A program made the position numbers and the translations under genes. The notes under the pieces were generated by a model that had not been told where the DNA came from, searched no databases, and saw only the letters and a list, made by a program, of their open reading frames with translations. A stretch of 38,247 nt of DNA from Ignisphaera sp. Lineage in GTDB: Archaea; Thermoproteota; Thermoprotei_A; Sulfolobales; Ignisphaeraceae. Positions 24,929 to 34,217 of the stretch are shown in pieces. Where the stretch lies: positions 1 to 38,247 of the forward strand of contig JAPWTX010000014.1 in NCBI GenBank assembly GCA_028275825.1, given 5' to 3'. How positions within the stretch are numbered: the stretch's first letter is position 1; each line of letters begins with the position of its first letter.

Positions 24929-25774
24929 ATGAGGTTTCGCATAGTTGAAGTTAATGTGGGTAGTGCTTTGTCTAAGTCTGGTCTTCCGGATTTGGACTAT
25001 GCTTTGAATCCCTATATAGGGTGTTCTCATGGTTGTTTATATTGCTATGCGAGGGAATATACAAGGTTTTCTGATGTTGCTGATAATTGGGGGTTGGTTG
25101 TAGTGGTTAAGAGGAATCTTCTGGAGGTGCTTTCTAGAGAGATTAAAAAGGTTAGGAGGGGTGTTGTTGGGTTGGGTACAATTACGGATGGTTATCAACC
25201 TGTAGAAGCTATTTACAAAATTTCTAGAAGAGCTATAGAAGTTCTAGCAGAGAGTGGGTTTAATGTCAGTATACAGACTAAGAGTACTCTCATTTTGAGG
25301 GATTTGGATGTGTTGAAGAGGTATTCTAATCAAGTTGATGTAGGTTTTACAATAACGTCTACAAGAATGGGCTCAAAAATGCTTTTGCTAGAGCCATTTT
25401 CCTCACCGCCAAAGGCGCGGATAGAGGCTCTCAAAAAACTTTCAAGAGAAGGTGTAAAGACGTGGATATTCTATGGCCCCATAATCCCGGGCTTTAACGA
25501 TGATTTGGAGGAGGTGTCAGAGATTCTACAGATAGCTAGGGAAACTGGAAGTAGTGTCTACTTTGACAAGCTGAGGGTGAAGAGATTTATGTGGAGAAGC
25601 AAGTTTTTGTCTGAGCTGGCTAGAAAAAGCTTGGAGTATAGGTGGAGTGAGTTCATGGGGCAAGTGCTTGAACTTTGCCACAGGTTTGGGGTTGTGTGTA
25701 AGCATGGTTTTGCATATGTTGAGGAGAGTGATTCAGAACTTCACAAAACTCTCGATAGGTATTTTGCTAAGTAG
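24929..25774 (+). CDS. Radical SAM protein, SplB-like
   Basis: The 281-residue protein has the radical SAM motif CSHGCLYC (Cys32, Cys36, Cys39) within YIGCSHGCLYCYAREYT. This form is seen in the SplB (spore photoproduct lyase-like, Rv2578c) group. Further support comes from LGTITDGYQPVE, VSIQTKSTLILRDLDVL, DVGFTITST and GPIIPGFNDD. It would bind a [4Fe-4S] cluster and cleave S-adenosylmethionine. The archaeal members have no firmly known substrate, and no photoproduct-repair partner is near. It is convergent with the acylphosphatase gene, whose end is 2 bp away. Confidence 0.85.
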   Translation: MRFRIVEVNVGSALSKSGLPDLDYALNPYIGCSHGCLYCYAREYTRFSDVADNWGLVVVVKRNLLEVLSREIKKVRRGVVGLGTITDGYQPVEAIYKISRRAIEVLAESGFNVSIQTKSTLILRDLDVLKRYSNQVDVGFTITSTRMGSKMLLLEPFSSPPKARIEALKKLSREGVKTWIFYGPIIPGFNDDLEEVSEILQIARETGSSVYFDKLRVKRFMWRSKFLSELARKSLEYRWSEFMGQVLELCHRFGVVCKHGFAYVEESDSELHKTLDRYFAK

Positions 25775-25776
25775 TA

Positions 25777-26052
25777 CTAGGGTACAATGAAGAATTCTTT
25801 GAACCCCCTGCACATCTCTACAAAAACTCTGATCCCCCATATTGCAGTAGGGGACTCTCTCTTCAAATACTCAATAAACCTGGCAATAGTTTCCTCAGAA
25901 TCTTCAGCAAATATCTCTACAGATCCGTCTTCAAGGTTTCTAACATATCCCGTGATTCCAAAGTATTGTGCCAGGTTTTTTACAAATCCTCTGAAACCCA
26001 CACCTTGAACCTCACCCTCAACAACAATTCTCAAAGCCTTTGCACAAGGCAT
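25777..26052 (-). CDS. acyP: Acylphosphatase
   Basis: This small enzyme hydrolyses acyl phosphates. The family signature is clear: EGEVQGVGFRGFVKNLA with the catalytic Arg, followed by GITGYVRNLEDGSVEIFAED with the catalytic Asn. The usual length of about 90 residues is reached by starting at the ATG at 26052 (MPCAKALRIVVEG). The frame opens further up at a TTG (26070). It is divergent from purP and convergent with the radical SAM gene. Confidence 0.93.
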   Translation of the reverse strand: MPCAKALRIVVEGEVQGVGFRGFVKNLAQYFGITGYVRNLEDGSVEIFAEDSEETIARFIEYLKRESPTAIWGIRVFVEMCRGFKEFFIVP

Positions 26053-26160
26053 TTTACCCACTTTTAGCAATGCTGTCTCGGATTTTCATAAATATTGCTA
26101 TAGCAACACATATTAATACGCTTTATGCACTCTATACATGTGGTAATGTGGTGAGGTTTT

Positions 26161-27267
26161 GTGTCTAGGTATAGCCCTAGAGAGCTCCTCGCAGGTTACG
26201 ACTCGAAGTCCTTATCTATAGCCACTATAGCTAGTCATTCTGCGTTAGATGTTTTTGATGGGGCTAAGGATGAGGGTTTCAAAACCATTGCTGTGTGTCA
26301 GAAGGGTAGGGAAAAGCCTTATCTGAGGTTTAGAAGAGTTGTTGATGTGCCTATAGTTCTCGAGAGGTTTGCTGATGTTGCAAAGCCTGAGAATGTGGAG
26401 TTTCTGAGGAGGAGCAACGCCATATTTGTGCCTAATAGGAGTTTCTCAGTTTATGTTGGTTACGACGCTATTGAAGGTTCTTTTCCTGTGCCAGTTTTTG
26501 GAAACAGGTTTTTGTTGAGGTATGAGGAGAGGGTTGGGGAGAAGAATTATTACAGGATTTTGGATGAGGCAGGTGTGAGAAGACCTAAAACTTTTTCAAG
26601 CCCTGATGAAGTGGATAGACCTGTTATGGTGAAGATGCCTCATGCTAGGAAGAGGGTTGAGAGGGGATTCTTTATAGCTATAGATAGAGATGATTTTTGG
26701 AAAAAGTTTAGGAAGCTTGTTGCAGATGGTGTGGTGAGGGAAGATGATTTACCAAAGGCCTCTATAGAAGAGCTTGTTATAGGAGCTCACTTCAATGTCA
26801 ACTTCTTTGCTAGTGTCGCTAAGAAGGAGGTGGAGCTGATCTCTATAGATAGAAGAATTCAAACAAATCTAGATGGTTTCCTCAGGCTACCAGCTGGTGT
26901 GCAAATGGAGCTCAGTAACTACATAGATGTTGAAATGATTGAGATAGGCCATGAGATGGCAACTATTAGAGAGAGCATGCTTGAAAAGCTGTTTGAAGTT
27001 GCTGACAGATTTGTTGAGGCATGTAAAAAGATTGAGCCGCCTGGCGTAATAGGGCCTTTCACACTTCAACTCTTTGTAACCTCCAATATGGATGTAGTGG
27101 TTTTCGATGTTGCTTTCAGAATTGGTGGAGGTACCAATGTGCATATGGGTGTAGGTGGGCAGTATAGCAAACTCTACTTTGGTAAACCTATCAGCATGGG
27201 TAGGAGAATTGCTGTGGAGGTGAGAGAGTGTGCTGAGCTTGGTTGCCTAGAAGATGTTGTGACTTAG
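26161..27267 (+). CDS. purP: Formate-dependent FAICAR synthetase PurP
   Basis: The 368-residue ATP-grasp enzyme matches archaeal PurP, which makes FAICAR from AICAR, formate and ATP in purine synthesis. Motifs: SIATIASHSALDVFDGAKDE and TIAVCQKGREKPYLRF near the N-terminus, FVPNRSFSVYVGYD, PVPVFGNRFLLRYEER, VMVKMPHARKRVERGFF, and the C-terminal VVVFDVAFRIGGGTNVHMG. The GTG start follows GGTGAGGT, and TTTATGC about 40 bases upstream may be the TATA box. purB begins 10 bp after the stop, so the two are cotranscribed. Confidence 0.95.
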   Translation: MSRYSPRELLAGYDSKSLSIATIASHSALDVFDGAKDEGFKTIAVCQKGREKPYLRFRRVVDVPIVLERFADVAKPENVEFLRRSNAIFVPNRSFSVYVGYDAIEGSFPVPVFGNRFLLRYEERVGEKNYYRILDEAGVRRPKTFSSPDEVDRPVMVKMPHARKRVERGFFIAIDRDDFWKKFRKLVADGVVREDDLPKASIEELVIGAHFNVNFFASVAKKEVELISIDRRIQTNLDGFLRLPAGVQMELSNYIDVEMIEIGHEMATIRESMLEKLFEVADRFVEACKKIEPPGVIGPFTLQLFVTSNMDVVVFDVAFRIGGGTNVHMGVGGQYSKLYFGKPISMGRRIAVEVRECAELGCLEDVVT

Positions 27268-27277
27268 GTGTAGCTGG

Positions 27278-28621
27278 ATGGAGCATATATGTGTTTTTGA
27301 ATGGAGGTATGGATCAGAGGAGATGAGGAGGCTCTTTCTTGCAGAGTCTATTGTGAAGAGGTATATAGATGTTGAAGTAGCTGTTATGCGAGGGTTGGAA
27401 GAGGCTGGGATAGCTCCAAGGGGCTGTGCTGAGGCTATGAGGAGATGTGTCGAGGGTGTGAGGCCTGAGGAGGTGTATGAGAGGGAAGCTGTGACGGGTC
27501 ATGATATAGCATCGCTAGCTTATATCATTGGTGAGAGGTGTGGAGAATGTGGAAGATTTGCTCATCTAGGAGCCACAAGCTACGACATTGTTGACACTGC
27601 CTGGGCTCTCATAATTAGGGATGCTCTGCGCATAGTGAAGGAGAGGCTGTGGAGAGTGGTGGAAATGCTTATTGAGTATGCTGAGAGGTATAGAGATGTT
27701 GTAATGGTTGGGAGAACCCATGGGCAGCACGCTGTTCCAATAACACTGGGCTTTAAATTTGCTAACTACATCTATGAGCTTTCGAGAAGCTTGGAAAGGT
27801 TGTGTGAGGCTGAGAAGAGGATTGTGAGAAGCAAGGTCTCTGGTGCTGTGGGTACAATGGCTGCTTGGGGTGGCAGAGGTCTTGTTGTAGAATCTGTAGC
27901 TTCAAAGATGCTTGGTTTAGAGCCGCATACAATATCTACACAAGTTGCTCCTAGAGATAGCTTTGCTGAGCTTGTCACAGATCTAGCTATTTTGGCTAGC
28001 CAGCTAGATAGATTTGCTCTGGAGGTGAGGGAGCTTTCTCGAACAGAGATAGGAGAGATTTATGAAGCTGGTAAAAGAATTGGTAGCAGCACCATGCCGC
28101 AGAAAAGGAATCCTGTAACAGCTGAGAGAATATCTGGCTTGGCAAAGGTTGTAAGGGCTTTCACAATCACAGCGCTGGAGAACATTCCGCTCATGCATGA
28201 AAGGGATTTGACTAATAGCAGTAGTGAGAGGATTCTAATACCACACACACTTCTTGCCATAGACCAAATGCTTTTGGATATGGAGAAACTTTTAAAGACT
28301 CTGTACATAGATGAGGAGGCTATTGATAGAAACCTCAAGCTCTCCAAAGGCACAATAATGGCTGAAGCTGTGATGATTAAACTTGTGGAGAAAGGAATGC
28401 CAAGGCACGAAGCACATAAACTGCTCTCAGAGCTAGCACTAACTGTTGGTAATGAGGATTTCTACGCTGTTCTAATTAGAAACGAGATTGTGAGAAAATA
28501 TCTAACGCCAGAGGAGATTGCTAAGATACTTGACCCCCGAAGCTATTTAGGCAACTATAAGGAGCTCATAGATAGGGCTGTGAGCTATGCAAAAAATGTG
28601 AGAGCTCTATGCGGCTCCTGA
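27278..28621 (+). CDS. purB: Adenylosuccinate lyase PurB
   Basis: The 447-residue protein belongs to the fumarase/aspartase superfamily: GHDIASLAYIIGER, HLGATSYDIVDTAWAL, VMVGRTHGQHAVPITLG and the signature GSSTMPQKRNPVTAE with the catalytic loop. It carries out two steps in purine synthesis (SAICAR to AICAR and adenylosuccinate to AMP), directly next to PurP in the pathway. It starts with ATG. The last codons and the TGA stop (28619-28621) lie inside a CTGACCTCCTCC tail, so the 3' end of this gene may have been set by an IS605-type remnant. Confidence 0.96.
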   Translation: MEHICVFEWRYGSEEMRRLFLAESIVKRYIDVEVAVMRGLEEAGIAPRGCAEAMRRCVEGVRPEEVYEREAVTGHDIASLAYIIGERCGECGRFAHLGATSYDIVDTAWALIIRDALRIVKERLWRVVEMLIEYAERYRDVVMVGRTHGQHAVPITLGFKFANYIYELSRSLERLCEAEKRIVRSKVSGAVGTMAAWGGRGLVVESVASKMLGLEPHTISTQVAPRDSFAELVTDLAILASQLDRFALEVRELSRTEIGEIYEAGKRIGSSTMPQKRNPVTAERISGLAKVVRAFTITALENIPLMHERDLTNSSSERILIPHTLLAIDQMLLDMEKLLKTLYIDEEAIDRNLKLSKGTIMAEAVMIKLVEKGMPRHEAHKLLSELALTVGNEDFYAVLIRNEIVRKYLTPEEIAKILDPRSYLGNYKELIDRAVSYAKNVRALCGS

Positions 28622-28660
28622 CCTCCTCCCACCCTGGAGAGCAAGGCCCTCAGCTGAAAG
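28618..28660 (-). repeat. IS605/TnpB right-end-like remnant (copy C) at the purB stop codon
   Basis: CTGACCTCCTCC (plus strand) is followed by a hairpin-like ACCCTGGAGAGCAAGGCCCT, the same layout as copies A and B but shorter and more diverged. It supplies the stop codon of purB. It may also serve as a transcription end between purB and the convergent gene at 28672. Confidence 0.35.
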
Positions 28661-28671
28661 ACCGTGTCGAT

Positions 28672-29103
28672 CTATTGCTGTTTCTCACTTTCCCTAATCT
28701 TTTTTAGCATGTTTATATTAATTGCTGTCTCAATCCAGTAGGGGATTACTAGAGCTAGTAATAGTATTGCTGCTGGTGGTGGGGGTCTTGCTAGCACTGT
28801 GTATGTGGCTATAACTGTTGTTGCATATGCTGAGTATATCAACGCTCTTGGAAGTACATAGCCCTTGATTATAATGTATGATGAGAGTTCTGGAGGGAGA
28901 TTCTCTTTAGCTATATACTCAGACATTGGTGTCTTCTCGACTAGCCCAAGTCTTTCAAGTCTCTTAAGCATTCTCTCAGCTTGCCCAGGGCTGCTATACC
29001 CCATCAGCCTCTGAAAACCCCTAATAGTCACAGGTTTGCCAAGCCTTCTAAGCTTTAGGTAAGCCTCAAGCTCCTCTCTACCGGTAGGCATGAAAGCATC
29101 CAC
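28672..29103 (-). CDS. Winged-helix protein with two membrane helices
   Basis: The 143 residues have an N-terminal winged-helix-like part (about 10-70: EELEAYLKLRRLGKPVTIRG, LMGYSSPGQAERMLKRLERL, then LVEKTPMSEYIAKENLP). A C-terminal part follows with two hydrophobic helices (ALIYSAYATTVIATYTVL and AAILLLALVIPYWIETAI). It may be a membrane-bound regulator that senses the envelope. A truncated homologue lacking the membrane part is at 35443-35685. Together with the S/T-rich surface protein upstream it forms a minus-strand pair. Confidence 0.7.
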   Translation of the reverse strand: MDAFMPTGREELEAYLKLRRLGKPVTIRGFQRLMGYSSPGQAERMLKRLERLGLVEKTPMSEYIAKENLPPELSSYIIIKGYVLPRALIYSAYATTVIATYTVLARPPPPAAILLLALVIPYWIETAININMLKKIRESEKQQ

Positions 29104-29137
29104 AGCAGCTGATTTATTGTATGGAGGTGAAAAAGTT

Positions 29138-30379
29138 TTAATTAAGTAGGTGCCTGGATAGGTAAATGTATGTGAGGATTGCTGTTAGCACCCCTATAGC
29201 AATTGATATTGCAACTATTACCCCATCTCTCCACTCCCTCACAGTGATGAGTGGGATAGCTGTAGGCAAATTAGTTGTATTTAGTGAGGCAGGGGCTGAG
29301 TAGGTGCTTGGCTGAGGAGTGGGTGCATAAGTGCTGGTAGCTGTTGGAGTTATCACCATTAGTGCTACTGTTCTTGTTGCTATAGGTGTTAGCCTTGGAT
29401 AGAATATCGCTAGTGTTGTGTTGGTTAATGTATTCATAGACTTGATAACATTGATAATGTTTTGCGGTATATTAGCACCACAAGAATTTCCCCTCATGAT
29501 AACCCCCTTAATGAGGCCCCTACCTACAAGATCGCTGTATGGAGCCCATGCCCCAATTTTTTGTGAGTATATCAACCTATTGTTCCAGCCAGCTAGACCA
29601 GGTCTAGCGACACTACCAATCTCCTTTACATCATCTTCGCTAAGCCCGCTAATCACACCCATTCTAATCAAATATCTTAGGGTGTCTTCTAGCACAAGCT
29701 TAATGCCTGCTCCAAGCCCTTCATAAGCATTGCACTCAGTTTCTGTAGTTCTAGACCCACTCCATGTCTTATTCTGCTCAATGCTTTGAGTTGCCGGTTT
29801 TGTGATGGTGGGCTGTGGTTGTTTAGTCACTACCACCCAATTCAATGTGGTGTTTCTAGCTGTTGACTCTATTGTTGTGGTTATTAATATTTGTGGCTCT
29901 GCTACAGCTGTAATTGTGGTTGTGTAGGTGAGTATCTGCGGGGAATAGTTGGTATGCGTTTCTGGAGGTGGTGATGCAGGCTCTATTCTGATGCCGAGGT
30001 AATACCTTATCTCCCCAGGGGTTAAGCCCTCTACATAAGGTGCTTCATCAGCAAACTTAGCTAGGTATATAGTAGCTACAAAGTCTAGGTTGCTAGAAGA
30101 GGTATTGCTCATAGCACCAAGGCATTTAACAGCAAGCCCATATTTAAATATGTAAGTAGTGTTATCAGCCTTAACAACTCCTCTACCAACCAATGCCTCT
30201 AGAGGTGATAGATTATAGCTTACCCCAGGCTTGTTCAAAACAACCTCAACAGCATACACACTGCTGGGATCAACACATGCATTAACGCTCACAGCAAATA
30301 GTGCTAATTGCGCAATAACCACAATAATCAGCACTTCGACTAGCATCTGCACAGATTTGCGAGCCATGCTTGTTAGCAC
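29138..30379 (-). CDS. S/T-rich surface protein anchored by a C-terminal helix
   Basis: The 413 residues show an N-terminal signal segment (VLIIVVIAQLALFAVSVNAC), an extracellular domain with paired cysteines, and a Thr/Ser/Pro-rich region (about 150-215). A compact middle domain follows (GLGAGIKLVLEDTLRYLIRM and GAWAPYSDLVGRGLIKGVIM). A second Thr/Pro stalk leads to a single C-terminal membrane helix (GVIVAISIAIGVLTAILTYI). Many N-x-T/S sites suggest glycosylation. No known family was recognised. The first codon is GTG at 30379, with ATG at 30367 as alternative. Confidence 0.65.
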   Translation of the reverse strand: MLTSMARKSVQMLVEVLIIVVIAQLALFAVSVNACVDPSSVYAVEVVLNKPGVSYNLSPLEALVGRGVVKADNTTYIFKYGLAVKCLGAMSNTSSSNLDFVATIYLAKFADEAPYVEGLTPGEIRYYLGIRIEPASPPPETHTNYSPQILTYTTTITAVAEPQILITTTIESTARNTTLNWVVVTKQPQPTITKPATQSIEQNKTWSGSRTTETECNAYEGLGAGIKLVLEDTLRYLIRMGVISGLSEDDVKEIGSVARPGLAGWNNRLIYSQKIGAWAPYSDLVGRGLIKGVIMRGNSCGANIPQNIINVIKSMNTLTNTTLAIFYPRLTPIATRTVALMVITPTATSTYAPTPQPSTYSAPASLNTTNLPTAIPLITVREWRDGVIVAISIAIGVLTAILTYIYLSRHLLN

Positions 30380-30628
30380 CTAGAGAGCAAAATACTTTGG
30401 GGAGTTATAGTACCTACTTAAAATGACAAAAACGTCATAACAGCCATGACACTAATAGCACTGGAACTTTCTTAACCACAGCTCCATCACCCTAAACCCA
30501 ACTCTCCCTATCACCTCAGCCAAACTCTTCATTACGTGCCACAGGCTCTTAGCCCCCATTAGCAGAGAGTGTGAAAAACACCTGCTCCAGACATGCTATA
30601 ACGGTAGTGGTTTAGATGCTCTGCTCTA

Positions 30629-31594
30629 TTATCTTACTGGTGCAAATACTGCTTCCTCTGATGGTTTAAATCTATATACTCCTTTAGATTTTGCGAATCT
30701 CTGTACTGCTACTGCTAATGCTGGGAGAGATGCTATGGCACCTCCGATGAGCCCTGGTGTAAAGCTTTTCATTAGAAGTATTGTTGTTGCTCCCCCCACC
30801 ACGCCTGCGAAAAGCGTTGCTGCTAAGCCCATTGCCAAGCCTGCTGCCCTTCCCCTAGCACTTATTGGGTACTCTAGGTAGAGCGCTGTGCCATCTGATG
30901 CATCGATAATTGCTGTGTATTCTCTCCCCCTATACCTGTACCTTATGAGCCAGAAGGGGTAGTGCGCTAATCCAATGTACTTCGAGTTGTCCGCAACTTC
31001 ATAACCACTTCCGCACGCTGTTTGCGCTTCTGAAACAGCTTTCCTCAGGTAAGGCTCTTTAACAGTAGAGAAAACATGCTCTGGGTTCAGCGAAGGCTGT
31101 AGGTATACTCCATCCTTTAGCACAGAGGGTTTGAAGAACCTTCTGCTCCTCGCTGGAAAGCTGTAGCCCTGTGGAATGCCTATTGGCAGTGCGTGGGTGG
31201 CTGGGGTGATTACATAGGCTGCCTCCTCACCTCCATGAACATCGATCTCAACCTTCTCCTCATCAGCCTCCACCTTCTCACCCCTGCAAAGAGCCTTAAC
31301 ATTAACCTCAAATATGTAGAGAGGCACAAGGTACTGGTATGCAGAGACAAACTCTGTTGAGCCTTCAAAGTCCTCAGCAACCCCAACCTGTAGCAATGCA
31401 AAGTCCTTCATCAGCTTGTAGGCAGCGTTCTTATCGAAGTTCACTGAGAAGAGATAGTGCTCTACCTGAGCCTCAGGCTTATCAACTCTAAACGTTGTTC
31501 CGCAGTAAGGGCATGTAGCATATACAAATGTTTTTGGAACTTCAAACTCAGCTCCACAAAATGGGCATGTGAACCTAGTCCTATCTTCGCTCAT
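30629..31594 (-). CDS. Zinc-ribbon membrane protein, second of a pair
   Basis: About 320 residues: an N-terminal zinc ribbon (CPFCGAEFEV ... CPYCGTTFRV), a soluble middle domain of mixed strands (YLVPLYIFEVNVKALC, YPFWLIRYRYRGREYTAIID), and two C-terminal membrane helices (AAGLAMGLAATLFAGVVGG and LIGGAIASLPALAVAV). The ATG at 31594 overlaps the stop of the previous gene by 4 bp, though the frame opens at 31603. The layout resembles that of the gene just upstream and of bacterial YdjG-like proteins in Psp-type membrane stress loci. The function is not known. Confidence 0.65.
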   Translation of the reverse strand: MSEDRTRFTCPFCGAEFEVPKTFVYATCPYCGTTFRVDKPEAQVEHYLFSVNFDKNAAYKLMKDFALLQVGVAEDFEGSTEFVSAYQYLVPLYIFEVNVKALCRGEKVEADEEKVEIDVHGGEEAAYVITPATHALPIGIPQGYSFPARSRRFFKPSVLKDGVYLQPSLNPEHVFSTVKEPYLRKAVSEAQTACGSGYEVADNSKYIGLAHYPFWLIRYRYRGREYTAIIDASDGTALYLEYPISARGRAAGLAMGLAATLFAGVVGGATTILLMKSFTPGLIGGAIASLPALAVAVQRFAKSKGVYRFKPSEEAVFAPVR

Positions 31595-32694
31595 ATCCAC
31601 CACCTAGCGAGTGAAAAGGCTTTTCCAAGCTCTTTCTCCATAGACTCTATAGCGCTAGTGCCAAAGATCTTCGCCTTTACGGGGGCTAGCGCTTTCCTCA
31701 TGCAGTACCACGAGGCTGCAAACCCCAAGATGATGAGTAGAAAGCCTATGTATGCTGATAGTGTGGCGATACCTACGCCTCCTAAGAGACCTGCTGATAA
31801 AGTTGCTAAGGCAATCCATAAAGCTCTTTCACTAGCTCTCATAGGCTTTTCAAGCACTATTGCATCTCCATCCCAGCCACATAAAATAGCCCTGTAGAAC
31901 CCATTCCCATATCTATAAGAGGCTATGTACATGGGGAGCAAAATAGGTTTAGATGCAACTACCTTGACATTCTTAGGTGTTATTCTCTTCCAAAGAATTG
32001 TGGATCCAACAACAGTTTCGCCCCACCTCTTAGCAATTCTCTCAGCCTCTCTCTTAATCTCGTTTGTCACAATCTCCCTCAGCTTGTTTAAGTGGATGTT
32101 GAGCGCTATATCCATCGCCGCCTCTTTGTCAACTTCGATAGATAATGCCCCTTTCCAAAAGTCTTTGCCAAGCCCAGCCCTCTCTATTGGTAGAGCCTCT
32201 GCTTTGCTCTCCATGTACTTGCTCGCTAAAGCCTTTATAGAGACTGTTTCAGTACTTCTTCTAGCAACAACAGGTATCCTATTTTCGTAAGGTCCATAAA
32301 TGCCCTTCACAGATATTCTTCGTGATTCTGTCCAGCACACCTCCCTATCCTTCTCCCTTCTACACTTCCTCACATAAACAGCAACCCTGCCACTATAATC
32401 AGCTTCTGCCACTGCATCAACAAAGTAGTATGGTATTGCAATAAAGGCTTTGTTAACAATGTTCTCCTCTTTAAATACCCCCGCAAGGCCTTTCCCCGAT
32501 GCAAACCCCTGCAACCTCTTCAACAACTCCCTCTCATCCAGCGGCCTGATCACAAGCACCTCTTCCTTCAGATCTGCTCTAACCCAGTTCAGGTAGCCAC
32601 AGTAGCTACATATAACAGCAATTGTGTCTGGCGATACCTCTAAAGGCGCTCCACAGTTTACACACCTAAAACCTTCTCCAGAAAAAGCTACCAT
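31591..32694 (-). CDS. Zinc-ribbon membrane protein, first of a pair
   Basis: The 367 residues begin with a zinc ribbon (FRCVNCGAPLEV ... CSYCGYLNW), continue with a long soluble domain (IPYYFVDAVAEADYSGRV; LLPMYIASYRYGNGFYRAIL), and have two to three C-terminal helices (ALWIALATLSAGLLGGVGIA, YIGFLLIILGFAASWY). Order and secondary-structure pattern match the protein that follows, so the pair is probably an ancient duplication forming a heteromer. ATG start with no obvious leader. YdjG-like membership is inference from architecture. Confidence 0.65.
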   Translation of the reverse strand: MVAFSGEGFRCVNCGAPLEVSPDTIAVICSYCGYLNWVRADLKEEVLVIRPLDERELLKRLQGFASGKGLAGVFKEENIVNKAFIAIPYYFVDAVAEADYSGRVAVYVRKCRREKDREVCWTESRRISVKGIYGPYENRIPVVARRSTETVSIKALASKYMESKAEALPIERAGLGKDFWKGALSIEVDKEAAMDIALNIHLNKLREIVTNEIKREAERIAKRWGETVVGSTILWKRITPKNVKVVASKPILLPMYIASYRYGNGFYRAILCGWDGDAIVLEKPMRASERALWIALATLSAGLLGGVGIATLSAYIGFLLIILGFAASWYCMRKALAPVKAKIFGTSAIESMEKELGKAFSLARWWI

Positions 32695-33202
32695 AACAGA
32701 CCCTTTAACATGCTTAAACCAGTTAAGTAATCTTAAAAACTTTTTTCTAACTCCTGCACTGAGGTTTTCTAAAACTACTTACCATCAGGTTACACCTAAA
32801 TATCAATGCTACTCATGTTTGTCTATAGAAAGCTACTCTCCTTCCTATTAAACTAGCTATTATACCTGCATTAACACCATTATTTTATATTAGCTACCGC
32901 TAATTCCAATGGACATGCTTGTAACATTAAATATGACACCGCATCTGCATAAATCTTTGCGATGAATACAGATATTTAATGAGCATTAGGCGCTATGTTC
33001 ATTAAATTAGACTCCCCTGACTTCAACAACTATTGTCACATTCCCTCAATAAGAATGCCTAAAATCCAGCTTCGCTTAACAGGCTTAGTTGAGTCTTCCA
33101 GAAATTCTGGGGCTTTTTACATAACACATAGGTTTAGCAAAATGTTAGTCACAAGCCTTGAATCTATTTTACAGAAACAGTTAATATCGCTGCATTCCTC
33201 TA
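32695..33202. other. Gene-free gap, 508 bp
   Basis: AT-rich sequence between the divergent zinc-ribbon pair and the DUF973 gene. It should contain both promoters. A 76-codon forward frame (32995-33225) has no family features and poor composition, so it is not called. No tRNA or strong hairpin is seen except the palindrome at the end of the gap. Confidence 0.4.
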
Positions 33203-33223
33203 ATTTCTGCTGTGAGCAGAAAT
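33203..33223. promoter_or_regulatory. Perfect inverted repeat over the DUF973 start codon
   Basis: ATTTCTGCT-GTG-AGCAGAAAT is a 9-bp perfect inverted repeat with a 3-base centre. Its right arm includes the first two bases of the ATG at 33222. In RNA it would form a hairpin hiding the start codon; in DNA it could be an operator. Either would control the membrane protein downstream. Confidence 0.45.
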
Positions 33224-34034
33224 GACATTATCCCCAGTGGCTCAAGAGCCGCAACTTTCTAGTGGTGTTGTGATAGAGGGTCTGGAGAAGCTTAAAGTTG
33301 CAGCTCTACTACAACTGTTTATAGCTGTGCTTGTGGGGGTTTCAGCTCTTTTACTGCTAGCCCTCACACCCTTCTTAACCATTAGGACAGGTGAGAGTTT
33401 AGCTGGGTTAGCAAGCCTTATTGTGACAGTGGCTTTTACGGTTGTCACTGCATATGGCTATCTCTTGCCTTCGGTAAATCGTTTTGCCAGGTGGAAACCG
33501 AAAGATTTTCTAGCTCCATTGATTCTCATGAGGTCCGGGTATACGGGAGGAGCTCTAATAATGCTAGGAGCGCTCTTAGCTTTAACCTGGCTAGTAAGAG
33601 AGCCTGCCAGTGGATTTATTGTTGCAGGCGTAGAGATAAGGATTGAAGAGGTTATCTACATATGCCTAATTCTACTGCTAGTAGGCGGAGTCATGCTCTT
33701 CATGGGGTACACAGGAATCCTAGTACATCTCCACAAACTTAACGAAGCACTTAATTCCCCCAAGTTCTCAAGAATAGGAGCGTTTGTAGTGATATTTGGA
33801 ACAACATTTATATTACTTAGCACAGCTCTTCTCATTATTCACAGCGGGTCTCGAGCAGCTAGTGTAAACCCCTATGAGTACTACAACATCATCAACATAG
33901 CAGCAAACGCCACAACTGCACTACTAATAATAACCTTACTCATATCATTATTAGGCATTGTGATCTGGGCACAGGTATATAGTGAGGCTAGCTTAATAGA
34001 AAGGAGAGTTGAGGCAGGGATCATACAGGCATAG
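33222..34034 (+). CDS. DUF973-type membrane protein
   Basis: The 270-residue protein has an N-terminal VVIEGLEKLKVAALLQLFIA motif, as is usual for the DUF973 family of Thermoproteota (EGL.K.R.A....), followed by about six hydrophobic helices and a C-terminal charged tail. The function of the family is unknown. It lies between two groups of zinc-ribbon and SPFH genes that may act at the membrane. The start codon is covered by an inverted repeat. Confidence 0.65.
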   Translation: MTLSPVAQEPQLSSGVVIEGLEKLKVAALLQLFIAVLVGVSALLLLALTPFLTIRTGESLAGLASLIVTVAFTVVTAYGYLLPSVNRFARWKPKDFLAPLILMRSGYTGGALIMLGALLALTWLVREPASGFIVAGVEIRIEEVIYICLILLLVGGVMLFMGYTGILVHLHKLNEALNSPKFSRIGAFVVIFGTTFILLSTALLIIHSGSRAASVNPYEYYNIINIAANATTALLIITLLISLLGIVIWAQVYSEASLIERRVEAGIIQA

Positions 34035-34217
34035 CAGAGGAAGGTTTTAGGAACATAATCATCGTTGAAGGAAAAACATAACTCTCATAATAGACTTGGC
34101 ATATTTTTCATCACGAATCATATTAGTGATATGCTGATCTTTAAACGCCTCCTCAATAATCATGCGACTTTCTCTCATCATTTCAGAGTTTTAGCGAAAT
34201 TCGCCAGCTAAAAATAT

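Noticed and set aside
24929-25774. Call of a DNA photoproduct lyase
   Set aside because: Only the general SplB-like pattern is seen; many archaeal members of this group have no shown lyase activity, so only the family is given.
30452-30559. A 35-codon minus-strand frame starting with MGAKSLWHVMKSLAEVIGRV
   Set aside because: The composition is protein-like, but it is short, isolated between two genes, and has no recognisable match; it could be a remnant, too weak to call.
32995-33225. A 76-codon forward frame ending at the DUF973 start
   Set aside because: It has no domain or helix pattern, poor composition, and its end coincides with the inverted repeat; more likely non-coding.
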